Source: Rhodovastum atsumiense (GTDB lineage: Bacteria > Pseudomonadota > Alphaproteobacteria > Acetobacterales > Acetobacteraceae). Taken from it: a DNA stretch of 64,000 nucleotides. Positions 42,044-50,915 of this stretch are shown here, one piece after another. Position numbers and translations under genes: made by a program. Every line of letters starts with the position of its first letter. Position 1 is the stretch's first letter. Location: positions 4,261,501 through 4,325,500 of the forward strand of contig NZ_OW485601.1 of NCBI RefSeq assembly GCF_937425535.1, read 5' to 3'. The notes beneath the pieces are model-generated. The model worked only from the letters and a program-made list of their open reading frames with translations. It did no database searches and was not told the DNA's origin.

Positions 42044-42649
42044 ATGTTGGATGCAACCACTGCGGTTGTCATCGAGCCTGACCGGGATGTTGCCTCGGCG
42101 CTGTCCAGCAGCCTGAAATATGTCGGCCTGCGCGAGATCGTCACCGCGCATGATGTTGTCTCCGCGCTTGCCGTCCTTGCGCGCATCCCAGTGGTTGATT
42201 GCGTGATCGCCGATCTCGGCTTTCCCCCCTTACAGGTGTTCGAGATGGCGCGGCATGTCGCCGGGCTGCTCGTCCCGGCGATCTTCACCACGGCGGATCA
42301 GGGCAGGGCGGAGGCGATGGGATTCCGCCGCAGGCCACTGCTCTGCAAGCCGTTCGGCGTGCGCGTCCTGCTTGAATGCCTCCGGATCGAGATCGATCGC
42401 TTCACCCGCCTGCACGCGGCGATCGCGGCGAACTGGGAACGCTGCCCGGCGCTTCGGGCCAGGTCCACGGCCGAGTGGGAACACAGCGAGCGCATCTGCC
42501 GGATCATCGCCGCCGACCGGGAACGCCGCGCGCGGACGCGCGAAGAGTCCCGATCGCCGAGGCAGGAGGCCGCGGCGGAACGACAGCAGCAGGGGGAAAA
42601 CCTGCGCGACCTCGGCTTTCCCCTGCCGCCGTTGTTCCGCCCGTCCTGA
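42044..42649 (+). CDS. Receiver-domain protein with charged C-terminal tail
   Basis: 201 aa. Residues ~5-120 are a CheY-like receiver: AVVIEPDRDVASAL at the start with acidic residues, DCVIADLGFPP with the phospho-aspartate, and LLCKPFG for the conserved lysine. The remaining ~80 residues are helical and strongly charged (RERRARTREE...), with no DNA-binding domain. It could be a single-domain shuttle protein. Convergent with the histidine kinase gene (24-nt gap), which lacks a receiver of its own, so the two may form a two-component pair. Confidence 0.82.
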   Translation: MLDATTAVVIEPDRDVASALSSSLKYVGLREIVTAHDVVSALAVLARIPVVDCVIADLGFPPLQVFEMARHVAGLLVPAIFTTADQGRAEAMGFRRRPLLCKPFGVRVLLECLRIEIDRFTRLHAAIAANWERCPALRARSTAEWEHSERICRIIAADRERRARTREESRSPRQEAAAERQQQGENLRDLGFPLPPLFRPS

Positions 42650-42673
42650 AAGGGCGGCCGGACCCGGCGCCGC

Positions 42674-44458
42674 TCAGCGCGCCCGCAACGGCAGGACGTT
42701 GCTGGCCGGATCTTCCCGCGTGTCCTCGGCGGCGGCCGGCAGCCAGAAGGTGACCGTGGTGCCGCGCCCCGGCTCGCTCTCGATCCGCAGCGCGCCGCCC
42801 GCGCTTTCCGCGAAGCCACGGACGCTCGACAGGCCAAGCCCGGTTCCCTTGCCGCGCGGCTTGGTGGTGAAGAACGCCTCGCCCGCCCGCGCCAGGACCT
42901 TCGGTGGCATGCCCTCGCCGGTGTCTGCGACCGACACCCGCACGTAAAGACCAGGGACCAGCCTGGCGGGATGGCGGCCGGCGACCCGTTCGGGGGCGAG
43001 GCGGATGACGATCTCGCCTCCTGCCGGCATCGCGTCGCGGGCATTGGCGGCCAGGTTCATCAGCCCCACCTCCAGCCCGCCGCGCCCGCCGCGCACCAGC
43101 GTCGGCAGGCCCTGTCGTTCGATCTCGCAGCGCAGGCGATGCGCCTGGCCGAGGGTACGCGACATCAGCTCGCTGATCCCGCCGACCGCCTCGGCCGGAT
43201 CGGTCACCGCCGTCCCGTCATCGCCGTCGGCGCCGTCACGGCGGGCGAAGTCGAGCATGCGCCGCGTCAGCACCTGGCCGCGCTCGCCCGCCTGGCACAC
43301 CATGCGCGCAAGGGAGCGCATCCGCTCCGGGTCCTGGCTCTTTTCGATCAGCTCCGCCCCGGCGATGACCGCCTGTACCACGTTGGAGACATCATGCGCG
43401 ACGCCGGCGGTGAGCTGGCCGAGCAGCTCCATGCGCTGCGACTGCCGCGCGGAGGTCTCGGCCGCGGCGCGATGGGCCTGTTCGCGGGTGAGGTGGCGGT
43501 TCTGCCGCATCGCCAGCAGCACGAGGAAGGCAAGCGCGAACGCGGCCAGGGCACAGACGCTGCCGAGCACCACGACATGCTGCATCCAGGTCGCCTGCAC
43601 CGTGGCCACGGCGGTGCCGTGTACGACCACGAGCGGATAGCGGCCGAGCCTGGCATAGGCATGGATGCGGTCGGTGCCGTCGATCGAGGATCGCGCGCGG
43701 TAGACTCCGGCCTGCGATTGTGTCGCCAGGTGGCGCATGAGGGAACTGTCCGGCGCGGCCAGCCGGGGCAGGGGGGAGGCGGGTTCGGGATGGCGTGCCA
43801 GGATCTCGCCGTCGTCGCGCACCAGCGTCACGCTTGCGCCGGCGTTGCCGCCCACCGCTTCCTTCCAGAAATCGGTGAAGTAGGCGACCCCGACCGCCGC
43901 GTGGACCGTGCCGTTGAAGCTGTCGTCGGGGGCGGCGCGGCGGCGGCTGATGCCGAAGTTGCGCCGCTTCGTCTGGTTGCCGATGAAGGCGCGGCTGATG
44001 AAGGTGCCCCGGTCGGCGTCCTGCTGCGCCGACCAGAATTCGCGCCCGGTCACCAGGTTGTAGCCGTTGCTCCCCGTGCCGAGCGGAACGCTGACCGCCC
44101 ATTGCCGGCCCTGCGCATCGCTGAGCGCCAGGGCCGAAATCTGCGGCAGGCTCGCGTGCATGGCCTGCATCTCGACCGAGAGCAGCCCGGACTGGGCCCG
44201 GATCTCCTCCCAGGACATGGCCCGGGTGCGCAGGTCGAGCTGACGCACCAGCAAATCACTCGTCTCGATCGCCTTGAGCGCGTGTTCGCGCAACATCGCG
44301 GTGGTGCGCTGCGTGTTTTCGTGCGCCTGGTCGAGCAGGCGGTCACGGTCGAACCACGCGGCGCCCGCGAACAGAAGCAGCGGCACGCCGACGCAGGCCA
44401 GCAACGCCCATCGCAGCCAGTCCTGCACGCCGGCCGTGCTCTTGCGGGTCCTTGCCAT
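42674..44458 (-). CDS. Membrane sensor histidine kinase (dCache-HK)
   Basis: 594 aa from ATG 44458. Two transmembrane helices (~17-40 and ~300-325) enclose a dCache-like sensor (~45-295) with FWSAQQDADRGTFISRAFIG. Then HisKA with TAGVAHDVSNVVQ, where the usual HDFNN is HDVSN, and HATPase with GTGLGLSSVRGF. No PAS and no receiver domain, unlike the two hybrid kinases in the window. Its likely partner is the convergent receiver protein at 42044-42649. Ligand unknown. Confidence 0.88.
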   Translation of the reverse strand: MARTRKSTAGVQDWLRWALLACVGVPLLLFAGAAWFDRDRLLDQAHENTQRTTAMLREHALKAIETSDLLVRQLDLRTRAMSWEEIRAQSGLLSVEMQAMHASLPQISALALSDAQGRQWAVSVPLGTGSNGYNLVTGREFWSAQQDADRGTFISRAFIGNQTKRRNFGISRRRAAPDDSFNGTVHAAVGVAYFTDFWKEAVGGNAGASVTLVRDDGEILARHPEPASPLPRLAAPDSSLMRHLATQSQAGVYRARSSIDGTDRIHAYARLGRYPLVVVHGTAVATVQATWMQHVVVLGSVCALAAFALAFLVLLAMRQNRHLTREQAHRAAAETSARQSQRMELLGQLTAGVAHDVSNVVQAVIAGAELIEKSQDPERMRSLARMVCQAGERGQVLTRRMLDFARRDGADGDDGTAVTDPAEAVGGISELMSRTLGQAHRLRCEIERQGLPTLVRGGRGGLEVGLMNLAANARDAMPAGGEIVIRLAPERVAGRHPARLVPGLYVRVSVADTGEGMPPKVLARAGEAFFTTKPRGKGTGLGLSSVRGFAESAGGALRIESEPGRGTTVTFWLPAAAEDTREDPASNVLPLRAR

Positions 44459-44550
44459 CTCGGTGACGGCTCGCTTTGCCAATGGGCTAAAAGGTCGGAT
44501 GAAGGCCGTGGCTCAGAAATCAAGAGCCGGTGATGTCACCACCGACGGCG
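44459..44550. other. Upstream region of the sensor kinase
   Basis: Short leader with a GGTGATGTCACC palindrome at 44529-44540. Nothing else seen. Confidence 0.35.
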
Positions 44551-44705
44551 GCGGGGCGTTGCCCCGCACCCGACCAGGGCGCTGCCCTGGACCTGCCAAG
44601 GGCTTCGCCCTTGGAACCCGGTCTTGTGCCGCGCAGCGAGACCGGGGTGCAGGGGTCCCCTGACCCCTGCTGGGTCCAGGGCAAAGCCCTGGCCTTCCCT
44701 GCGAA
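44551..44705. repeat. Palindromic intergenic repeat, copy B
   Basis: Series GCGGGGCGTTGCCCCGC, CCAGGGCGCTGCCCTGG, CCAAGGGCTTCGCCCTTGG, then CAGGGGTCCCCTGACCCCTG and CCAGGGCAAAGCCCTGG. The longest copy; the left half equals copy A, and the whole is the reverse of copy C. Confidence 0.85.
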
Positions 44706-44871
44706 ATAATCTTGCGCCCGTGCGCGTCCGGCATTCACGCATGTTCTGCTTGCATATCCTCGGGCGTTGGCCTCGTGCGCAACGCGGAGTAGGAGAGGGA
44801 GCCCCTTGGTTCCGGATGACGCTGCTGCCGTGCTGTGCGCGGTGCGGCGCCCAACAACAACAGGACGAACC

Positions 44872-46185
44872 ATGGCGGCAATCCACCAGGGCGCCAGGAT
44901 GCTCGACCCGATCGAGGTCGCGAGCCGTGACGAGATCGCGGCGCTGCAGTTCACCCGGTTGCAGGCGACGCTGCGCCGCGCCTGGGACAATGTCGCGCAT
45001 TACCGTGCCGCCTTCGAGCGCGTCGGCGCCCATCCCGACGACCTGCGCAGCCTGGAGGATCTGCGGAAATTCCCCTTCACCAGCAAGGACGACCTGCGCG
45101 CGAACTACCCGTTCGGGATGTTCGCGGTGCCGCGCGAGCAGGTGGTGCGGGTGCATGCCTCGTCGGGTACCACCGGCAAGCCCACCGTGGTCGGCTATAC
45201 CCGCAACGACGTCGATACCTGGGCCGACCTGATGGCGCGCTCGATCCGTGCCGCCGGCGGACGGCCGGGCGACATCGTGCACGTGGCCTATGGCTATGGC
45301 CTGTTCACCGGGGGCCTGGGCGCGCATTACGGCGCCGAGCGGCTGGGCTGCACGGTGGTACCGATTTCCGGCGGGCAGACCGCGCGGCAGGTCCAGCTCA
45401 TCACCGATTTCCGGCCGGACATCATCCTGGTCACGCCTTCCTACATGCTGGCGATCGGCGACGAGTTCGAGCGCCAGGGCATCGACCCGCGCAGTTGCTC
45501 GCTGCGCATCGGCCTGCACGGCGCCGAGCCCTGGACCGCGGCGATGCGCCGCGAGATCGAGGCACGCTTCGCCATGGATGCGCTGGATCTTTATGGATTA
45601 TCCGAGCTGATCGGGCCGGGCGTGGCCTGCGAATGCGTGGAGACCAAGGACGGGCCGCATCTGTGGGAGGATCATTTCTACCCCGAGGTGGTGGACCCCG
45701 CGACCGGCGAGCCGGTGCCGGATGGCGAGCCGGGCGAACTGGTGCTGACGTCGCTGACCAAGGAAGCGATGCCGGTGATCCGCTATCGCACCCGCGACCT
45801 GACGCGGCTGCTGCCCGGCACCGCGCGCAGCATGCGCCGCATCGAGAAGGTGACCGGCCGCTCCGACGACATGCTGATCATCCGCGGCGTCAATGTCTTC
45901 CCCAGCCAGATCGAGGAACTGGTGTTGCGCGAGCCCGGGCTGTCGCCGCACTACGTGCTGGAGGTGTATCGCCGCGACCATCTCGACAGCATGGCGGTGG
46001 TGGTGGAGCCGCGCGCCGGGGCCGGCAGCGATGATGCGGCGCGCAAGACCCATGCCGCCAATCTTGCGCACGCGATCAAGGCCTATATCGGTGTTTCGGT
46101 GCAGGTGCGTGTCGCCGTGCCGGGCGAGATCGAGCGCTCGGTCGGCAAGGCGCAGCGCATCGTCGACATGCGGCCGAAGGACTGA
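44872..46185 (+). CDS. paaK: Phenylacetate-CoA ligase family protein
   Basis: 437 aa from ATG 44872, the usual length. Adenylate-forming enzyme that activates an aryl-acetate to its CoA thioester with ATP. Motifs: HASSGTTGKPTVVGYT (phosphate loop), GLHGAEPWT, DLYGLSELIGPG (near the substrate pocket), and TGRSDDMLIIRGVNVFPSQIE for the hinge and C-terminal domain. First gene of a six-gene operon with two 2-oxoacid:ferredoxin oxidoreductases. In archaea and some bacteria such ligases are linked with indolepyruvate oxidoreductase, either taking up arylacetates or releasing ATP from arylacetyl-CoA. The substrate (phenyl- or indole-acetate) is inferred. Confidence 0.92.
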   Translation: MAAIHQGARMLDPIEVASRDEIAALQFTRLQATLRRAWDNVAHYRAAFERVGAHPDDLRSLEDLRKFPFTSKDDLRANYPFGMFAVPREQVVRVHASSGTTGKPTVVGYTRNDVDTWADLMARSIRAAGGRPGDIVHVAYGYGLFTGGLGAHYGAERLGCTVVPISGGQTARQVQLITDFRPDIILVTPSYMLAIGDEFERQGIDPRSCSLRIGLHGAEPWTAAMRREIEARFAMDALDLYGLSELIGPGVACECVETKDGPHLWEDHFYPEVVDPATGEPVPDGEPGELVLTSLTKEAMPVIRYRTRDLTRLLPGTARSMRRIEKVTGRSDDMLIIRGVNVFPSQIEELVLREPGLSPHYVLEVYRRDHLDSMAVVVEPRAGAGSDDAARKTHAANLAHAIKAYIGVSVQVRVAVPGEIERSVGKAQRIVDMRPKD

Positions 46186-46230
46186 TACGCGCGGCCTGTG
46201 CGGCCAACGAGAAACGGAAGACGGAACGCC

Positions 46231-48051
46231 GTGACCAAGACAAAGACTCCGCCGCAAGGCGGCGAAGAGGCGGCCCGGCCGCTCACCGGCAACGAGGCGA
46301 TCGCGCGCGGGGCCTGGGAGGCGGGACTGCGCGTCGCCGCCGCCTATCCCGGTACGCCGAGCACCGAGATCCTGGAGAGCCTGGCGCGCTACCCCACCGA
46401 TGACCTGGTGGCGCAATGGTCCACCAACGAGAAGGTGGCGCTGGATGTCGCCGCCGGGGCCTGCTTCGCCGGCGTGCGGGCGCTGGCGGCGATGAAGCAT
46501 GTCGGCCTGAATGTCGCCGCCGACGCGCTGATGTCGCAGACCTATATCGGCGTCAACGGCGGGCTGGTGCTGGTGGTCTGCGACGACCCCGGCATCCATT
46601 CCTCGCAGAACGAGCAGGACACGCGGCTGTTCTGCCGGCTGGCCATGGTGCCCTGCCTGGAGCCCGCCGACGCGCAGGAGGCGCTGGACTTCACCCGCGC
46701 CGCCTTCGAGCTGAGCGAGCGCTACGACACCCCGGTGCTGATCCGCAGCACCACGCGGCTGTCGCACACGCGCTCGGTGGTGCGGCTCGGCACGCGCGAG
46801 GTGCCGCCGGCACGGACGTTCCGTGACGATCCGCGGAAGAACGTGATGATCCCGGCGCATGCGCGCGGCCGCCATCCGAAGCTGATCGAGCGCGAGCAGG
46901 CAGTCGCGGCGTTCTTCGCCACCAGCAAGCTCAATCGCTGGGAGAAGGGCGACCGCTCGCTGGGCATCGTCACCGCCGGCATGCCCTATGCCTACATCAA
47001 GGAAGTGCTGCCCGGCGCGAGCGTGCTGAAGCTGGCGGTGTCCTATCCGCTGCCGCTGGAACTGATCCGCGACTTCGCCGCCTCGGTCGACCGGCTGCTG
47101 GTGGTCGAGGAACTGGAGCCGGTGATCGAGACGGAACTGCGCGCCGCCGGCCTTGCCGCCGAGGGCAAGGCGTTCTTCCCGCGCACCGGCGAGCTTTCGC
47201 CCGAAGCGGTGCGCGAGGGGCTGGAGATGGCCGGCGTGCTGCCGGCGCGGCCGAAGGTCAATCCCTGGCCGGTGCAGCCGGTGGCGCGGCCGCCGGTGCT
47301 GTGTCCGGGTTGTCCTCATACCATGAGCTACATGGCGATCCGCGCGCTCGAGGCCCGTGTCGCCGGCGATATCGGCTGCTACACGCTGGCGGCGCTGGAG
47401 CCGCTGCGCTCGATCGATACGTGCGTGGCCATGGGATCGAGCATCGCCAATGCGGTCGGCATGGCCAGGGCCGGCACCGAGACGCGGCCGATCATCGCCA
47501 CCATCGGCGATTCCACCTTCCTGCATGCCGGCATCCCGCCGCTGATCGACGCCGTCTACAACGATGCCAACATCACGGTGATCATCCTCGACAACCACAT
47601 CACCGCCATGACCGGCGGGCAGGACCATGCCGGCACCGGCCGCACCCTGCGCGGCGAGGGGGCGGGGCGCATCGACTTCGAGCAGATGGTGCGCGCCTGC
47701 GGGGTGAAATGGATCCGCCGCGTCGATTCCTATGACGTGGCCACCATGTACCAGACCTTCCGCGAGGCGGCGGCGTACAAGGGCGTCTCGGTCGTCATTT
47801 CCGACCGGCCCTGCGTGCTCGATCCGGTGCGCATCAAGGGGCCGTCGCTGGCGGTGAACCTGACCAACTGCACCGCCTGCCAGTCCTGCATGAATCTCGG
47901 CTGCCCGGCGATCGGCTGGGACGAGGCGACGCTGGACGGACGGCACAAGGTGAAGATCAATCCGGAACTCTGTATCGGCTGCACGCTGTGCGCGCAGATC
48001 TGCCCGGCCGACGGCATCCACGCCGCCCTGACGGTAGGAGGCGCGGAATGA
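46231..48051 (+). CDS. iorA: Indolepyruvate:ferredoxin oxidoreductase, alpha subunit
   Basis: 606 aa from GTG 46231. Oxidatively decarboxylates aryl pyruvates to aryl-acetyl-CoA, passing electrons to ferredoxin. Order: pyrimidine-binding domain (AAYPGTPSTEI), domain II, then the TPP-binding region with GDSTFLHAGIPPLIDAVYN and NHITAMTGGQDH, and two iron-sulfur motifs at the C-terminus, CTACQSCMNLGCP and CIGCTLCAQICP. It overlaps the next gene by four bases (ATGA). Such enzymes are oxygen sensitive, in line with anaerobic phototrophic growth. Confidence 0.94.
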   Translation: MTKTKTPPQGGEEAARPLTGNEAIARGAWEAGLRVAAAYPGTPSTEILESLARYPTDDLVAQWSTNEKVALDVAAGACFAGVRALAAMKHVGLNVAADALMSQTYIGVNGGLVLVVCDDPGIHSSQNEQDTRLFCRLAMVPCLEPADAQEALDFTRAAFELSERYDTPVLIRSTTRLSHTRSVVRLGTREVPPARTFRDDPRKNVMIPAHARGRHPKLIEREQAVAAFFATSKLNRWEKGDRSLGIVTAGMPYAYIKEVLPGASVLKLAVSYPLPLELIRDFAASVDRLLVVEELEPVIETELRAAGLAAEGKAFFPRTGELSPEAVREGLEMAGVLPARPKVNPWPVQPVARPPVLCPGCPHTMSYMAIRALEARVAGDIGCYTLAALEPLRSIDTCVAMGSSIANAVGMARAGTETRPIIATIGDSTFLHAGIPPLIDAVYNDANITVIILDNHITAMTGGQDHAGTGRTLRGEGAGRIDFEQMVRACGVKWIRRVDSYDVATMYQTFREAAAYKGVSVVISDRPCVLDPVRIKGPSLAVNLTNCTACQSCMNLGCPAIGWDEATLDGRHKVKINPELCIGCTLCAQICPADGIHAALTVGGAE

Positions 48052-48923
48052 GCGCGGAGCGTCCCACCAATGTCCTGATCGTCGGCGTCGGCGGGCAGGG
48101 CGTCATCATGGTGTCCAAGGTGCTGGCCGCGCTGGCGCAGCGCCAGGGGCTGCAGGTCAAGCAAAGCGAAGTCCACGGCATGGCCAAGCGCGGCGGCAGC
48201 GTGTTCAGCCATGTCCGCTTCGGCCCCGAGGTCTGGTCGCCGGTGATCCCGCGCGGCGAGGCCGACATCCTGGTGGCGCTGGAATGGGCGGAAGGCTTGC
48301 GCTGGCTGGATGCGCTGAAGCGCGACGGCGGCACCTTCATCGCCGACACGCAGCAGATCGTGCCGCCGATCGCCTTCCGCGACCGCCGGCCGGGCGGGCG
48401 GTCTGCCTACGCCCCGCAGGCGCCGGCGGCGATCCTGGAGATGGTCGGCACCGGCTACGCGCTGGACGCGACACGCATCGCCGCCGGGCTCGGCAACACG
48501 CGCTTCGCCAATTCGGTGTTGCTGGGCGCGCTGTCGACGGCGCTGCCCTTCGCCGCCGAGGCCTGGCTTGCGGTGCTGCGGCAATTCGTGCCGCCGGCCA
48601 CGGTGGAGCCCAATCTGCAGGCCTTCCGCGCCGGACGCGACTGGGTGGAAAGCGGCGCCCGCCCGGCCGAGCCGGCGGCGCGGCCGGCGGACGCGGCACC
48701 GGTCGCGACGCACGCGCATCGCGTCGAGATCAACGCGTCCTGGTGCAAGGGCTGCAACATCTGCGTGCGCATGTGCCCGGAACGTTGCCTGCGCCTGGAT
48801 GACAACGGCATCGCCGCGCTGGTTCGCGACGGCGCCTGCACCGGCTGCCACCTGTGCGAATGGCTCTGCCCGGATTTCGCCATCCGCGTCCATGACGAGG
48901 CGGCACCGTCCCCGGCCCGATGA
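48048..48923 (+). CDS. iorB: Indolepyruvate oxidoreductase beta subunit fused to a 2[4Fe-4S] ferredoxin
   Basis: 291 aa. Residues ~1-200 are the gamma-type (IorB/KorC) domain: VLIVGVGGQGVIMVSKVLA, KQSEVHGMAKRGGSVFSHVR. Residues ~225-291 are a ferredoxin domain with CKGCNICVRMCP and CTGCHLCEWLCP, each binding [4Fe-4S]. A linker rich in Ala/Pro joins them. Ordinary IorB lacks the ferredoxin part; here the fusion may supply the delta subunit for the whole operon, since the kor genes downstream have none. Starts within the iorA stop. Confidence 0.88.
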   Translation: MSAERPTNVLIVGVGGQGVIMVSKVLAALAQRQGLQVKQSEVHGMAKRGGSVFSHVRFGPEVWSPVIPRGEADILVALEWAEGLRWLDALKRDGGTFIADTQQIVPPIAFRDRRPGGRSAYAPQAPAAILEMVGTGYALDATRIAAGLGNTRFANSVLLGALSTALPFAAEAWLAVLRQFVPPATVEPNLQAFRAGRDWVESGARPAEPAARPADAAPVATHAHRVEINASWCKGCNICVRMCPERCLRLDDNGIAALVRDGACTGCHLCEWLCPDFAIRVHDEAAPSPAR

Positions 48924-48933
48924 GAAGAAGACA

Positions 48934-50067
48934 ATGAACGGACGCCAGAACCTGCAGGGCAACCACGCCTGCGCCCTCGCCGCGATTGCCGCCGGCTGCC
49001 GCTTCTATGGCGGCTACCCGATCACACCCTCCTCGGAAATCGCCGAGCACATGTCGCGCGAATTGCCGCGCGTCGGCGGGGTGTTCATCCAGATGGAGGA
49101 CGAGATCGCCTCGCTCGGCGCCGTGGTCGGCGCCGCGATGGGGGGCGTCAAGGCGATGACCGCGACCAGCGGGCCGGGCTTTTCCCTGAAGCAGGAGAAT
49201 CTCGGCTACGCGGCGATGGCCGAAGTGCCCTGCGTCATCGTCGATGTCATGCGCGGCGGCCCGAGCACCGGCCTGCCGACCCGTCCCGCCCAGGGCGACA
49301 TCATGCAGGCGCGCTGGGGCACGCATGGCGACCACCCGATCCTGGTGCTGGCGCCAGCCTCGGTGCGCGAGGTCTATGCCGAGACCATCCGCGCCTTCAA
49401 TCTGTCGGAGGCGCTGCGTACGCCGGTGGTGGTGCTGTACGACGAGACCATCGGCCACCTGGTCGAAACCATCGACCTGCCGGCGCCCGAAACCATCCGC
49501 ACCGTCGAGCGCAAATGGGCCAGCGGCCCGCGCGAGGAATTCCGGCCCTACGCCGATCCGGGCGACGGCGTGCCGGCGATGCCGCGTCCGGGGGATGGCT
49601 ATCGCTGCCACACCACCGGCCTGACCCACGGCGAGCACGGCTTCCCCACGCAGAACCCGGCCGAAGTGACGCGCATGATGCAGCGCCTGCTCGGCAAGTT
49701 CGACCGTCACCGCGACCTGATCGACCGGTACGAAACGCTGCAGGCCGAGGACGCCGACGTGCTGGTGGTGGCGATCGGCATCGCCGCCCGCGCCGCCGCG
49801 CGCGCGGTGCAGGAGGCACGCGGACGCGGCCTGCGTGCCGGGCTGTTCCGGCCGGTCACGCTCTGGCCCTTCCCGGAAGAGGCGTTCAGGGCCCATGCCG
49901 CGCGGGCGCGCAAGGTGGTGGTGGCGGAGATGAACGCCGGCCAGCTCGCGCTGGAGATCGAGCGGCTCTGCGAGGCACCGGGCAAGGTGGTGCGGCTCAA
50001 CCGCTTTTCCGGCGAGCCGATCGGCCCCGCCGAGATCCTCGGCAAGATCACGGAGTGCGCGGCATGA
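48934..50067 (+). CDS. korA: 2-oxoacid:ferredoxin oxidoreductase alpha subunit
   Basis: 377 aa. KorA-like subunit with CRFYGGYPITPSSEIAEHM at the N-terminus, MEDEIASLGAVVGAAMGG (TPP-activating glutamate) and TATSGPGFSLKQENLGY. Together with korB it converts 2-oxoglutarate or another 2-oxoacid to the acyl-CoA with reduction of ferredoxin, or runs backward to fix CO2. Begins 10 nt after iorB; ends overlapping korB. Confidence 0.93.
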   Translation: MNGRQNLQGNHACALAAIAAGCRFYGGYPITPSSEIAEHMSRELPRVGGVFIQMEDEIASLGAVVGAAMGGVKAMTATSGPGFSLKQENLGYAAMAEVPCVIVDVMRGGPSTGLPTRPAQGDIMQARWGTHGDHPILVLAPASVREVYAETIRAFNLSEALRTPVVVLYDETIGHLVETIDLPAPETIRTVERKWASGPREEFRPYADPGDGVPAMPRPGDGYRCHTTGLTHGEHGFPTQNPAEVTRMMQRLLGKFDRHRDLIDRYETLQAEDADVLVVAIGIAARAAARAVQEARGRGLRAGLFRPVTLWPFPEEAFRAHAARARKVVVAEMNAGQLALEIERLCEAPGKVVRLNRFSGEPIGPAEILGKITECAA

Positions 50068-50915
50068 CCGGCATCGAGGACTTCGATCCGCGCGCGTATC
50101 TGCGCGAGGACCTGCTGCCGCATTTCATGTGCCCGGGCTGCGGCCACGGCATCGCGCTGCGGGCGCTGCTCTGGGCGGTGCACGCGCGCGGCATGCCCAA
50201 GGACAGGCTGGCGGTGGTGTGCGGCATCGGCTGTTCCGGCCGCGTCGGCGCCTATATCGACGCCAACACCTTCCACACCACGCACGGGCGGCCGCTGACC
50301 TTCGCCACCGGGCTCGCCTTGGCGCGGCCCGATCTGGAAGTGGTGGTGATCACCGGTGACGGCGACTGCCTGGCCATCGGCGGCAACCACCTGATCCATG
50401 CCTGCCGGCGCAACCTGAACATGACCTGCCTGATGCTGAACAACGAGATCTACGGCATGACCGGCGGCCAGGTCTCGCCGACCACCGGCGACGGACGGCT
50501 GACCAGCACCACGCCGTACGGCAATGCCGAACCCAGCTTCGATGCCTGCACGCTGGCCGCCGCCGCCGGCGCGGGCTTCGTCGGCCGCGGCATGACCCTG
50601 CAACTGCCCGCGCTCGCCTCGCTGATCGAGGAAGGGCTCGGGCATCGCGGCTTCTCCTTCATCGAGGTGATCTCCGACTGCACCGAGATCTATGGCCGCA
50701 AGAACGACCTCGGCGACGCGCCGGACATCATCCTGCGCCAGAAAGGCACGATGCGGCCGGAAAGCTACGGGCCGGGGCCGTGCAACCCGCAAGGCAACGT
50801 CGTCGATCGGCCGTTCCGCGCCAACGCCGTGCGCACCGGCGTCTTCGTGCGCACCGACCGGCCGGAATACGGCGACACCTACCGCGCCATGCTGGCCGAA
50901 CGGAGCGCGTCATGA
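50064..50915 (+). CDS. korB: 2-oxoacid:ferredoxin oxidoreductase beta subunit
   Basis: 283 aa, TPP-binding subunit: MCPGCGHGIALRALL and GIGCSGRVGAY supply cluster cysteines, ITGDGDCLAIGGNHLIHA and NNEIYGMTGGQVSPTT bind TPP-Mg2+. ATGA overlaps on both sides show tight coupling with korA and korC. 2-oxoglutarate is the likely substrate class, but residues that decide between 2-oxoacids were not checked. Confidence 0.94.
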   Translation: MTGIEDFDPRAYLREDLLPHFMCPGCGHGIALRALLWAVHARGMPKDRLAVVCGIGCSGRVGAYIDANTFHTTHGRPLTFATGLALARPDLEVVVITGDGDCLAIGGNHLIHACRRNLNMTCLMLNNEIYGMTGGQVSPTTGDGRLTSTTPYGNAEPSFDACTLAAAAGAGFVGRGMTLQLPALASLIEEGLGHRGFSFIEVISDCTEIYGRKNDLGDAPDIILRQKGTMRPESYGPGPCNPQGNVVDRPFRANAVRTGVFVRTDRPEYGDTYRAMLAERSAS

